Shown: positions 1 to 7,288, counted from the stretch's first letter. The stretch is 14,342 bases of DNA from Granulosicoccus sp964352535 (GCA_964352535.1 CAYGSW010000157.1:1-14342); one strand, 5' to 3'. The notes: a model not told the origin generated them from the sequence alone. Numbers and translations are program-made.

Positions 1-1248
1 CCCCCCCTCCACACCCGCAAGTTTCAGCACTGCGCTGAATTCAGGAGACAGGTTACCGCCTAGCAGGCGCAGCCCACCTGTCTCTTTATACGGCTTGGCC
101 ACCGGGTACACGACCGTGCCATCCGGCTCAGTCGTGTTTAGCCTCATAACCTGCTCTGCGAGTGTCTCACCTGTGCAAGTCAGCGTATCGCCGTACAGGA
201 GTCCAGCATCCAGCAGCGCCTTGACGATCACCTGCACACCACCCTTTTCGTCAATATCGACCATGGAATACTTGCCATAGGGACGAGCGTCAGTCAGCAC
301 TGGCACAACGTTCTTCGACAAGTGATTGAATTCCTCCGGGGACATGATGTCTTCGGCATAATTCTTGAAACCTGCTGCACGTGCAATTTCCGGTGCATGC
401 AGCAAGGCGTTGGTCGAACCGCCTACAGCCATCGCTACGATGACCGCATTGCGGATAGCATCACGACTGACAATGTCACGCGGTGTGTCGTTGCGATCAA
501 TCATGCCTTTCAGGTAAGCGACCAGCTCCTCGGGAAATTCATTGAGACGACGGGGGTCGTCAGAGGGCGGTGCCACCATGTGCAGGGGCTGCATACCCAC
601 CACGCCGATAAAAGTCTGCATGGTGTTGTAGGTGAACATGCCACCGCAGCTACCGTATCCGGGGCAGGCTTCTTTAGCGATACGTTTTTTGAAGTCTGCG
701 TCATCGCTTCCAGCAACCTGGAATGCCGACACAATATCAATCGGTTGTTCGGTCTTCGAATCACGACCCGGCCGGATTGGCCCATCAGACATGATGATGC
801 CGGGACGATTATGCTCCAGTAGTGCTGCTAGTGTACCTACGGGTGGTTTGTCACAGGCGACGACTGCAATAGTACCTTCAAGGCCACTGGCACTAAGATG
901 TTCACATACGGTGTCGTTTGTGACCTCACGACCAATCAGCGAGTAGCGCATCTCACGCGTACCGTTACGCATACCGTCGGAAGTAGCGACCGTGTATTCA
1001 GGCTGTACCAGACGCATGGGCATCTTGCCCGCTTCTCGTCCCAGACTGGCGCGCAGTTGTTCGTGAATGGCCTCCACTTTTCGCTGCACACCGATGTAGC
1101 ACTGGCTGTCACCTTTGGTACCAATCACACCTACCGAAGGCTCATGGATAAGATCCGGATCTGCACCCAGCTCACGGGCGATGCCATAAGTCTGTGAGTT
1201 ACGGCCCGGGTTGTTATCGAAAACCACGGTCTTGGTCTTGTTGGACAT
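1..1248 (-). CDS. IlvD/Edd-family dehydratase, 3' end cut off by window edge
   Basis: The frame is open without a stop from an ATG at 1248 to base 1, giving 416 residues; the family usually has about 560-650, so the C-terminal part lies outside the window. Members are [Fe-S] enzymes that dehydrate dihydroxy-acids (IlvD, valine/isoleucine synthesis) or sugar acids (Edd and relatives). Three cysteines fit the cluster ligands: Cys50 (DSQCY), Cys132 in VVACDKPPVG and Cys201 in CPGYGSCGGMFT. The STNALLH motif near residue 285 and LLGGNLSP near residue 400 are also family signatures. The region round Cys50 (GVIGTKGDSQCYIG) departs from the WNEITPCN-like text of housekeeping IlvD, so the substrate may be a sugar acid or another polyol acid; I therefore give no symbol. 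An AGGT precedes the start by about 8 bases. It follows the ATP-grasp gene on the same strand after 154 bases and could be co-transcribed or independent. Confidence 0.9.
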   Translation of the reverse strand, partial: MSNKTKTVVFDNNPGRNSQTYGIARELGADPDLIHEPSVGVIGTKGDSQCYIGVQRKVEAIHEQLRASLGREAGKMPMRLVQPEYTVATSDGMRNGTREMRYSLIGREVTNDTVCEHLSASGLEGTIAVVACDKPPVGTLAALLEHNRPGIIMSDGPIRPGRDSKTEQPIDIVSAFQVAGSDDADFKKRIAKEACPGYGSCGGMFTYNTMQTFIGVVGMQPLHMVAPPSDDPRRLNEFPEELVAYLKGMIDRNDTPRDIVSRDAIRNAVIVAMAVGGSTNALLHAPEIARAAGFKNYAEDIMSPEEFNHLSKNVVPVLTDARPYGKYSMVDIDEKGGVQVIVKALLDAGLLYGDTLTCTGETLAEQVMRLNTTEPDGTVVYPVAKPYKETGGLRLLGGNLSPEFSAVLKLAGVEGG

Positions 1249-1280
1249 TGGTGATACCTGCAACTGAATGAAAACGGGAT

Positions 1281-1293
1281 ATGCACGGTGCAT
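1281..1293. promoter_or_regulatory. Perfect 6+1+6 inverted repeat upstream of the dehydratase
   Basis: ATGCAC-G-GTGCAT lies 33-45 bases upstream of the dehydratase start, where an operator or promoter-proximal site would be expected. No convincing -35/-10 pair is visible around it. The symmetry is seen directly; the regulatory role is inferred. Confidence 0.3.
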
Positions 1294-1395
1294 CCAATGA
1301 ACAAACGCTACCCCTGCAAACCCCTTATTTTGCCAGATTGCGACGCTTGAGGCGCGCTTAGTCACTGTTTTGCGCGGGTGTTTTTCAATGCACTG

Positions 1396-1411
1396 GCAGG
1401 TGTTAACCTGC
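1396..1411 (-). other. Hairpin enclosing the stop codon of the ATP-grasp gene
   Basis: GCAGGT-GTTA-ACCTGC is a 6-bp stem with a 4-base loop, and the TAA stop (1403-1405) sits in the loop and stem edge. No T-run follows on either strand, so it is not a standard intrinsic terminator. It might protect the mRNA 3' end or be chance. Confidence 0.25.
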
Positions 1412-2623
1412 TCTTACTGACACCCGCTCACCAATATCATTGAGTATGCTGCGCAGCTCATCAAAATCAGGATGCCGCACACGAAGCCATGCATTGGCCA
1501 TGTAGCCTGCTTCCACACCTTGAGTGGCCGTGCCTGGTTCGGGAAAGTAATGTTCCACAATGTTCTCGCCATACTGCTCGAAAACACGTTCCACCCCATC
1601 GTAGCTGAATATGTTGCCATCGCGATCGGGTCGGATTGCGATGATGCCACAGGCATATCGACGACTGGGTTGCTGGTCGGTACGTTTGTGACAAACCGCC
1701 ATCGCCCATTCACGATAAAGATCAAACTCATTGCCCGCACAATAGCTCTCCCATTGCCCAACCCCTGGCGGTCGACAACCAATCTCTGAGAACCGCAGCC
1801 CTTTGGGGCCATAAAACCATTCCATGTGCGTTGCTGATGTCTCAAGACCCAGCGTATCGATAACCAGCTTGCCCATCGCCTTGATCTCGTCATATCCGGC
1901 TTCGTGAATGCGATTAGTGGACACAATCTGCGGGGATATCCAGCGCGCCCGCATGGCCTCCAGCACATTGGGATAGTAGTGACTGATGAATTCATGACCC
2001 ACTTTTCCCTGAACCATCATGGTGTCGTAGAACCCTTCGTGCCCTTCAACGAATTCTTCGATAGCCACAGCCGCACCCGCAGTAAGGCCACATGTCTGGG
2101 CAATGCTGACAAGTTCTGACTCGTCATTGGCTCGAAACGTACCGGATGCGCCCGCAGCATCCCGCGGCTTGATTATGAGCGGGTAGCCAACATGGCGACC
2201 AAAGTCGATCGCCTCGCCCAAAGAGCTTACGCCTGCAGAGGCGGCCATTGGCACACCGGCACTGCGCAATACATCCTTCATGGCAATCTTGTCCCGACAC
2301 AGATAGGCCGTGCGTGCCGACGTACCCGGTATGGTGCAACGTTCGCGAACATGGGCTGCGGGCAGTACATGAGCTTCAACCACCACCTCCAGTCGATCGA
2401 TCCATTGCTCGCCTTGTGCTTTCTTTACGGCCCATTCAAGCGCTGCCTCATCGGTTACTGATGAAATCTGCTGATAGGAGCCGAGCCAGGAACGGGTCTC
2501 CTCATCCAGCCATTCGTACGGTCGCTCACCGATACCGATAACGTTGGCACCGATGGATGCCAGAGCGCGGACGAACTGCTTCTGATTGGCCGGGAATCCG
2601 GGCTCAATGAATATGACGTTCAT
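1403..2623 (-). CDS. ATP-grasp ligase, PurK/biotin-carboxylase-like type
   Basis: This 406-residue protein shows ATP-grasp architecture. An N-terminal Rossmann-like pre-ATP domain begins MNVIFIEPGFPANQKQF. The CRDKIAMKDVLRSAGVP segment (about 109-125) is the typical entry to the ATP-grasp domain. The ATP-binding lysine is Lys152 in LIIKPRDAAGASGT, and Glu268 (HMEWF) and Glu280 (SEIGCR) fit the metal ligands. A BC-like C-terminal segment follows. The usual Asn of the E-[VI]-N-x-R motif is Gly282, as in PurK-type enzymes where it is also not Asn. Such enzymes form an acyl-phosphate and join it to an amine or other nucleophile; substrates here are unknown. The ATG has GGAG about 7 bases upstream, and an in-frame TGA just above rules out a longer start. 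It is the last of five same-strand genes and is set apart by a 105-base spacer with repeats. The enzyme should be cytoplasmic, as no signal peptide is seen. Confidence 0.85.
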   Translation of the reverse strand: MNVIFIEPGFPANQKQFVRALASIGANVIGIGERPYEWLDEETRSWLGSYQQISSVTDEAALEWAVKKAQGEQWIDRLEVVVEAHVLPAAHVRERCTIPGTSARTAYLCRDKIAMKDVLRSAGVPMAASAGVSSLGEAIDFGRHVGYPLIIKPRDAAGASGTFRANDESELVSIAQTCGLTAGAAVAIEEFVEGHEGFYDTMMVQGKVGHEFISHYYPNVLEAMRARWISPQIVSTNRIHEAGYDEIKAMGKLVIDTLGLETSATHMEWFYGPKGLRFSEIGCRPPGVGQWESYCAGNEFDLYREWAMAVCHKRTDQQPSRRYACGIIAIRPDRDGNIFSYDGVERVFEQYGENIVEHYFPEPGTATQGVEAGYMANAWLRVRHPDFDELRSILNDIGERVSVRAG

Positions 2624-2640
2624 TTTTCTACTCCGTTGCG

Positions 2641-2669
2641 CTAGCAGGACTCACTCATGAGACGCGCAT
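2641..2669 (-). other. Two tiny overlapping reading frames with a strong ribosome-binding site
   Basis: On the minus strand a consensus AGGAGG (2679-2684) stands 9 bases before an ATG at 2669 that encodes only MRVS before TGA. That TGA overlaps a second ATG (2658) encoding MSESC and then TAG. The true ATP-grasp start lies a further 18 bases downstream. This could be a leader that controls translation of the ATP-grasp gene, a remnant of an older start, or chance. Confidence 0.2.
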
Positions 2670-2693
2670 CCTTACGAACCTCCTGACGCCTAC

Positions 2694-2740
2694 ACGGTAA
2701 CTGTTAATGCACGCTAACTGTTAACACGCTAACTGTTAAC
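2694..2740. repeat. 15-bp tandem repeat overlapping the esterase stop codon
   Basis: Two identical 15-bp units (ACGCTAACTGTTAAC at 2711-2725 and 2726-2740) are preceded by a degenerate 17-bp copy (2694-2710). Each contains the near-palindrome TAAC-T-GTTA, and the two exact copies also contain GTTAAC. The rightmost unit encodes the last residues and TAG stop of the esterase gene (2729-2731); the others lie in the spacer before the ATP-grasp gene. The array may have arisen by local duplication of the gene end and may bind a protein. Confidence 0.8.
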
Positions 2741-3463
2741 AAGCTCATCAAGATACTTTGGCAGCATCTCACGCCATGTTGGCCAATCATGATCGTACTC
2801 ATGGCCCCATACATCCACGCGGTTGGTGATCCCTTGTTGACCCAGCACACCGGCAATCTGCCAGGACTCGCCCGTGTTCTCCCACCGACCTTCGCCGACT
2901 GACAGCAAGACGGTTCTGCTGCGCAATACATCCAGCATTGGCCCCTCCGGCAAGTTGGGTATGAAACGAAGCGGCGTTGACAGGTAATAATCCTCATTGC
3001 CATGAAATTTCAATAGCGACTCAAGATCGTAGGTGCCACTCATACCCAGCGCTGCACGGAAAAAAAGCGGATACCGACACAGCATAGCAACGGCGTTGTA
3101 CGCTCCGATCGAAGCACCTGCAGTGATCAGTTCTTGCTTCGTGTTACCACAATCGGCACTGATTGCCGGGATAACTTCGTGCACGACATACTCTCCAGTC
3201 TGCTTGAGCAGCCAGCAACGATGTTCGACTGAACCCTGCTCCTCAGCGAGTGCCTGCCCGGCGATGGAATCAAAAGAATACACCTTTATTCTGCCCGCAT
3301 CGATCAGGGGCTGAACTGAGGCAATCAGGTGCATGCGCTCCACCTCCTCTGCATCCCCACCCGCAGTTGGAAAAAGCAGCACCGGCTGCCCCCAATGCCC
3401 CCACCGGGCAAAGCTGATGTCTCGTTCCAAACGCGGGGAATACCAACGCGTTATGTGCTTCAT
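2729..3463 (-). CDS. Alpha/beta-hydrolase of the esterase family
   Basis: This 244-residue protein has the alpha/beta-hydrolase nucleophile elbow G-A-S-I-G with Ser118 at residues 116-120, followed by the helix AYNAVAMLCRYP. A likely catalytic His225 sits in HDWPTW near the C-terminus, a typical arrangement for PF00756-like esterases. LLFPTAGG near residue 30 fits the oxyanion-hole strand. The acidic triad member is not obvious: the usual position reads GEGRWE, so a glutamate may serve or the residue lies elsewhere. There is no signal peptide, so it should be cytoplasmic. Only 12 bases separate its ATG from the stop of the ATP-grasp gene before it, which indicates one operon. In this setting it probably hydrolyses an ester, thioester or amide of the pathway product, or acts as an acyl transferase; the substrate is unknown. 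Confidence 0.8.
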   Translation of the reverse strand: MKHITRWYSPRLERDISFARWGHWGQPVLLFPTAGGDAEEVERMHLIASVQPLIDAGRIKVYSFDSIAGQALAEEQGSVEHRCWLLKQTGEYVVHEVIPAISADCGNTKQELITAGASIGAYNAVAMLCRYPLFFRAALGMSGTYDLESLLKFHGNEDYYLSTPLRFIPNLPEGPMLDVLRSRTVLLSVGEGRWENTGESWQIAGVLGQQGITNRVDVWGHEYDHDWPTWREMLPKYLDELVNS

Positions 3464-3475
3464 GAACCTTGACTG

Positions 3476-4732
3476 CTAGAAACCATTAACATCACCTGCA
3501 GCTCCTTCGTTGTCACGCCAGGATTGAATGCGTCTCCAAAACAGCTCGGTGAATTCTTCCACCTCGTGCTCTGGAAAAAGCGCTACCACTTTCTGGTACA
3601 CGGCATCACGCAAGGTATCTGAAGCAAAGAACTCGTAGGACACCTCGTCCAGATGTGCCAGATGCGTCTGACAAAACTCACGGAACTGCTCGGTTTGAAA
3701 TCTCTCGTGCGCTATTGCTGCATATTGACTGAGCTTCTCGCGCGGCGAGATGTCGGTGTCAGCGATGGCAAAGAAGGCATCCCAGTCAAGATTGCGGTGC
3801 ATCTTCCGACCGGTGGCTGCGCAGAATATCGACCACCGAAGATTAGCCTTGATCAGCCAGGGAAAATGATAGTGCAATGATGTCACCTGACTGTCAGGGC
3901 AGGCATTGGCAAAATCGATGGGGTGCCAGATACCTTCGCGCCTCAGGGCTTCGCAGGAGTTGAAATCCCAGCCAAAGAAGCTGTTGATGGTTGCCGTCAT
4001 GTCCTCCAGAACACTGCTGTCCTCGGGTGACAGAAAGTTGATATCAGTGGTGTATCGATCGTGCAACGGTGCAGATGGATCGTAATTGACCTTACGCATC
4101 TGTGGCCCCAGTCCCACGCAACGTACAAACCAGTCGTGGGGCAAGACCGCTGACTGCAGATTCATCACCTCTTTTCCGCTGCTGTCATACGCAGCCTGGA
4201 ATTCTTCCAGATTGTCAATCTTTGAAACACCTTTCCAGCCACCGCCGTGATAGGGCTTCATGAAAAACGGATACCCCAGTTCATTACCAATATCCTCCAT
4301 CGAGAACATGCGCGCATACTTACGCAGAGTTTCCTGCAGGTCTTCAGACTCGTCGTAAGCCTTGGGCGGCATCATCCAGGTTTCCGGCACAGGCAAACCA
4401 AGGCGCAACATGGCAGCGTACGATGTATGTTTTTCGTTCGACTGTAGCGACCACGGGTTGTTGTACACATACAGATCATCCAGCAGGATCGCTTTTTTTA
4501 TCCACTCACGACTGGTCGAATACCAATGCGTCAGACGATCAATAACGACATCATAGCGAACCGGCTGCTGCAAATTGAAAGGCTCGATAGTGACACGCTC
4601 GGATTCGAACGTTAGCGTTTCAGCACCATGCCTGATGTTCAGATTCAAGTCTTTTAGCAAGGTTTCGTAACAGATGGGCCAGCAAATGTCCGCACCCAAC
4701 GACAAGCCGATATTCAATTTCCGCCGACTCAT
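3476..4732 (-). CDS. Divergent ATP-grasp-type ligase
   Basis: This 418-residue cytoplasmic protein is only distantly like the other ATP-grasp protein of the cluster. The pre-ATP segment runs to about residue 95 (NIGLSLGADICWP, then VVIDRLTHWYS). LRLGLPVPETWM (about 108-119) is the usual approach to the ATP-grasp domain. Lys159 in FFMKPYHGGGWKGVSK (156-171) fits the ATP-binding lysine and glycine loop. HPIDFANACPD (270-280) carries Asp273 and Asn276, candidates for metal ligands in place of the common E-x-N. A helical C-terminal region of about 120 residues follows (KLSQYAAIAHERF onward), longer than in minimal ATP-grasps. A clear AGGAGA lies 5 bases before the ATG. It follows the Fes-like hydrolase after 79 bases and precedes the esterase by 12. 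Ligase activity is well supported by the fold; the acid and amine substrates are unknown. Confidence 0.8.
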   Translation of the reverse strand: MSRRKLNIGLSLGADICWPICYETLLKDLNLNIRHGAETLTFESERVTIEPFNLQQPVRYDVVIDRLTHWYSTSREWIKKAILLDDLYVYNNPWSLQSNEKHTSYAAMLRLGLPVPETWMMPPKAYDESEDLQETLRKYARMFSMEDIGNELGYPFFMKPYHGGGWKGVSKIDNLEEFQAAYDSSGKEVMNLQSAVLPHDWFVRCVGLGPQMRKVNYDPSAPLHDRYTTDINFLSPEDSSVLEDMTATINSFFGWDFNSCEALRREGIWHPIDFANACPDSQVTSLHYHFPWLIKANLRWSIFCAATGRKMHRNLDWDAFFAIADTDISPREKLSQYAAIAHERFQTEQFREFCQTHLAHLDEVSYEFFASDTLRDAVYQKVVALFPEHEVEEFTELFWRRIQSWRDNEGAAGDVNGF

Positions 4733-4811
4733 AAAGTCTCCTGTTGCATCATCATGTCAGTATTAACCATTTGGGACTTCGCCTTGGGCCTTGTCAACAG
4801 TTGCAAAGCCA

Positions 4812-5975
4812 CTATTCACTATCATTCAGCACCCACATCAAGCCATCACGCAACTGATCTCGCCAGTTGTGCCAGTGATGGCCATCCCAGGTGCTCTTGA
4901 ACTGTACATCCACGCCACTGTCTTCCAGCAAGCGGGCAAGTGCCCGATTTTCAGACTCAAGGCCTTCCAGTTCGCCCGTTGATATAAACGCTTTGAGTTT
5001 TGGAAGCTCTGGTGCACGTCGAAACGCTTTCACAAGCTTTGCCACCCGTCGAAATACCGGATGGGGCCGTCCTTGTAGTTTTTTATCATCCAGAATGAAT
5101 GATCCAGACTGCAGCACCACTCCGCCAAAGACACCCGGATACCGAAACACAGTAGACAAGGCCGCAACAGCGCCCAGGCTGGCCCCGAGAAGCACCCGTT
5201 GCGACGCCTGCTGTTTCAGTGCATAGCGTTTTTCAAGGATCGGCAACAACTCACTGACCAGGTAACGGGCATGGCGTCTTCCGCGAGCATACTCTCCCAT
5301 ACGATCTTTCGTCTGCACCAGAGCCACAACGGTAGGTGGTATGAGCCCAGTGTGTATGAGATTGTCCAGTGAGGTGGCAAGATCGGCATAGGTAACAAAG
5401 TCAGCACCGTCGTGAATAACAAGCAATGGCAGAGATAACCCCTCGATATAGTTGGCCGGCAAGTACACCTGTTCTTCACGAACCTCATCAAACACTGCAC
5501 TGGTGACGGATAGATCAACTATGCTTCCGGCCGGTGCACCCTGTGGCTTGCTCCAGTCGGGTTGCGTGTAGCCAAACGTTTTGCAAACCGAGTTCTCGCC
5601 GTAGGGATCTCCGGCCTTGTTGGGATTCAACGGATCCAGCATCCACTGTTCATTGTCCGCGTGCTGAATACAAAGCTTGTATTCAAAACGGCCACCATCC
5701 GTGACCGGCATGGTCAGCAACCACAGCGGTGTACCGGGCACAGGGGAAAACGCGCTCCGATCGACGTCGCCGTGGATCCACCTTAACAGCGATACCTTCA
5801 GGGCATCGCCAACCCAAAGGAACGTAACCTGACCAGCTGACACCAGCGGAAAACTTTGGGATTTGATGAATGCCTTAAGCGATGCAGGCGTTACGCCGTC
5901 GCCCAGCAGTTTTCGTAACGCAGGATGATCACTCGATTCGGCGAGCGGCGATGGCTGATCTATCTGCTTTGGCAC
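4812..5975 (-). CDS. Fes-like esterase with N-terminal early-set domain
   Basis: This 387-residue protein has two parts. Residues from about 45 to 150 resemble the Ig-like early-set domain that precedes the catalytic domain in enterochelin-esterase relatives (VTFLWVGDALKVSLLRW, then FEYKLCI and MLDPLNPNKAGDPYGENS). The rest is a PF00756-type alpha/beta-hydrolase with nucleophile Ser266 in LLGASLGAVAAL and a likely catalytic histidine in GHHWHNW (His366/367). LLVIHDGADF near 185 is a family signature. The family hydrolyses esters of peptide-like compounds, including siderophores. The start is a GTG placed directly after the TAG of the carboxylate-amine ligase (TAGGTG), which implies translational coupling; no strong ribosome-binding site is seen. 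No signal peptide is present. No siderophore synthesis genes lie in the window, so a siderophore role is not claimed. Confidence 0.82.
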   Translation of the reverse strand: MPKQIDQPSPLAESSDHPALRKLLGDGVTPASLKAFIKSQSFPLVSAGQVTFLWVGDALKVSLLRWIHGDVDRSAFSPVPGTPLWLLTMPVTDGGRFEYKLCIQHADNEQWMLDPLNPNKAGDPYGENSVCKTFGYTQPDWSKPQGAPAGSIVDLSVTSAVFDEVREEQVYLPANYIEGLSLPLLVIHDGADFVTYADLATSLDNLIHTGLIPPTVVALVQTKDRMGEYARGRRHARYLVSELLPILEKRYALKQQASQRVLLGASLGAVAALSTVFRYPGVFGGVVLQSGSFILDDKKLQGRPHPVFRRVAKLVKAFRRAPELPKLKAFISTGELEGLESENRALARLLEDSGVDVQFKSTWDGHHWHNWRDQLRDGLMWVLNDSE

Positions 5976-7178
5976 CTACGGTGGATTTCCCGCTTTACCC
6001 TGCGCATCAGGCACCGATTCGGCAATTAACCAGTCCACCACCGCAATCTGTGCTTCACGCTCGGTGACACCGCGTTCGATGGCTTCGTTGTAGACACGCA
6101 GCTGTTGATCCGAACTGCTGCCCCGGCGGGCTATGTTGCGGGCGTTTTCGACCTCTTTTATACATCCCAGATCTTCGGCGTGCGGCCTGACCAGCTCCAC
6201 CAGCTCATCGATAAGCTCGGGAAGCGGCACAGCCTGGCGTTTGCCAAAATCACCCAGCAATGCGTCGACACCGTAGCGCTGAGCGCGCCATTTGTTTTCG
6301 AGAATCAGGATGCGTCGATACTGTCTCCAGCGCTGGTTGTTAGCCCGCAGATGGCTGAGAAAGGTCAGCAGCGCCTGATACAACGCAGCCACCGTCAACC
6401 CATCCTCTGCCCATGTACACACATCACATATTCGTATTTCCAGCGTAGGGTGACGAACACTTGGTCGAAGATCCCACCAGATACGTGATGGGTCATTGAT
6501 CATGCCACAGGCCGTCATGTCATCAACCATTTCCATCCAGTCGTTCCAGTTATCGAATGCTTCAGGCAGACCTGATCGCGGCAAGTGTCCGGCAATAGTT
6601 GGGCGCATGGATTTCAGGCCGGTATCAATGCCTTCCCAGAAGGGTGAAGAACCACTCAGGGCCAACAGATGAGGCATGAAATAGCTGACCTGACTCATCA
6701 AATCAACTCGCAGGTCCTGGTCAGGAATCCCGGCATGGACATGCATGCCGCAGATGGCCATGCGCCTGGCGATGCTGGCCTGCTCTACTCCCATGATGCG
6801 ATAACGCTCCATATCCACAGGCTGCTGGTCGCTCCATAGCGACCATGGATGGGTGGAGGCCGCAACGATACTCAGATTGAATCCGCTGGCAACCGATGCA
6901 ACGCCGCGGCGAAGCTCAAGTATCTCGGCACGCGCTTCGGTGATGGTATCGCAGACGTCAGTTCCAATCTCTATCTGGCTCTGCAGCATTTCATAGGTGA
7001 CTCGGGAACCAAGCAGCTCTTTGCAACGCTCCATGAACCCCGCAGGCTGACGGTTGGCAAGCTCTCGCGTTTCAGGGTTGACCAGAAGGTATTCTTCTTC
7101 AATCCCGATCGATATCGTCTCTGGCAAGGCAGTTTTCCGTGTACAGGCAACTGGCGAAGGCCAGCCGCTTCTGGGCAT
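5976..7178 (-). CDS. Carboxylate-amine ligase, GCS2/YbdK family
   Basis: This protein of 400 residues belongs to the glutamate-cysteine ligase 2 / YbdK family (COG2170), which has a glutamine-synthetase-like fold and couples a carboxylate to an amine with ATP. Signatures are ISIGIEEEYLLV near the N-terminus (metal-binding glutamates), EMLQSQIEIGT (about 63-73), CGMHVHAGIPD (about 143-153) and LRPSVRHPTLEIRICD in the middle of the chain. YbdK is about 370 residues, so length is normal. I chose the ATG at 7178 because AGAGGT stands 10 bases upstream; a GTG at 7190 would add four residues, and a TTG at 7127 would start just before the conserved domain. It is the first gene of the minus-strand cluster and abuts the next gene without a gap. 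The acid may be glutamate-like by family analogy, but the true substrates are unknown. Confidence 0.9.
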   Translation of the reverse strand: MPRSGWPSPVACTRKTALPETISIGIEEEYLLVNPETRELANRQPAGFMERCKELLGSRVTYEMLQSQIEIGTDVCDTITEARAEILELRRGVASVASGFNLSIVAASTHPWSLWSDQQPVDMERYRIMGVEQASIARRMAICGMHVHAGIPDQDLRVDLMSQVSYFMPHLLALSGSSPFWEGIDTGLKSMRPTIAGHLPRSGLPEAFDNWNDWMEMVDDMTACGMINDPSRIWWDLRPSVRHPTLEIRICDVCTWAEDGLTVAALYQALLTFLSHLRANNQRWRQYRRILILENKWRAQRYGVDALLGDFGKRQAVPLPELIDELVELVRPHAEDLGCIKEVENARNIARRGSSSDQQLRVYNEAIERGVTEREAQIAVVDWLIAESVPDAQGKAGNPP

Positions 7179-7221
7179 GGCAGCGGACACCTCTGCACAG
7201 ATTTGACGACTTGATCGTACA

Positions 7222-7246
7222 CGAATAATACAATCCGGACTATTCG
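7222..7246. promoter_or_regulatory. Inverted repeat in the divergent promoter region
   Basis: CGAATA (7222-7227) and TATTCG (7241-7246) form a perfect dyad with a 13-base spacer between the divergent ligase cluster and coaA. On the minus strand the left arm overlaps a TATTAT that could be a -10 element for the cluster, though no good -35 is found for it. An operator for the cluster is a reasonable inference, not shown. Confidence 0.3.
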
Positions 7247-7259
7247 CCAGAGCCTTCTT

Positions 7260-7288
7260 TTGTCAAGTTCATCGCGCTAGGCTACACT
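7260..7288 (+). promoter_or_regulatory. Sigma70-like promoter for coaA
   Basis: TTGTCA (7260-7265) and TACACT (7283-7288) are separated by 17 bases, a good match to the sigma70 consensus. Transcription would begin near 7295, giving a leader of only about ten bases before the coaA ATG. Confidence 0.55.

Noticed and set aside
322..822. Open frame of 166 codons on the plus strand
   Set aside because: It is antisense to the dehydratase, whose conserved motifs are intact on the minus strand; the translated product has no recognisable features.
1414..1995. Open frame of 193 codons on the minus strand
   Set aside because: It overlaps the ATP-grasp gene in another frame of the same strand; the ATP-grasp frame carries the motifs and ribosome-binding site.
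2694..2740. Repeats as a CRISPR array or as MYB-type TAACTG sites
   Set aside because: Units are contiguous with no spacers, so not CRISPR; MYB sites are eukaryotic and the match is coincidental.
4740..4811. TTGACA upstream of the divergent ATP-grasp gene as an internal promoter
   Set aside because: A good -35 hexamer is present but no -10-like hexamer lies 16-18 bases downstream of it.
4812..5975. Siderophore esterase role with the TonB receptor as its partner
   Set aside because: The hydrolase is Fes-like only at family level, lies in a separate operon on the other strand, and no siderophore synthesis gene or Fur-box-like site was recognised.
5976..7190. Glutathione synthesis as the role of the GCS2-family gene
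   Set aside because: The family is broad and its YbdK branch is not a dedicated glutathione enzyme; no glutathione synthetase (GshB-like) sequence was recognised among the ATP-grasps here.
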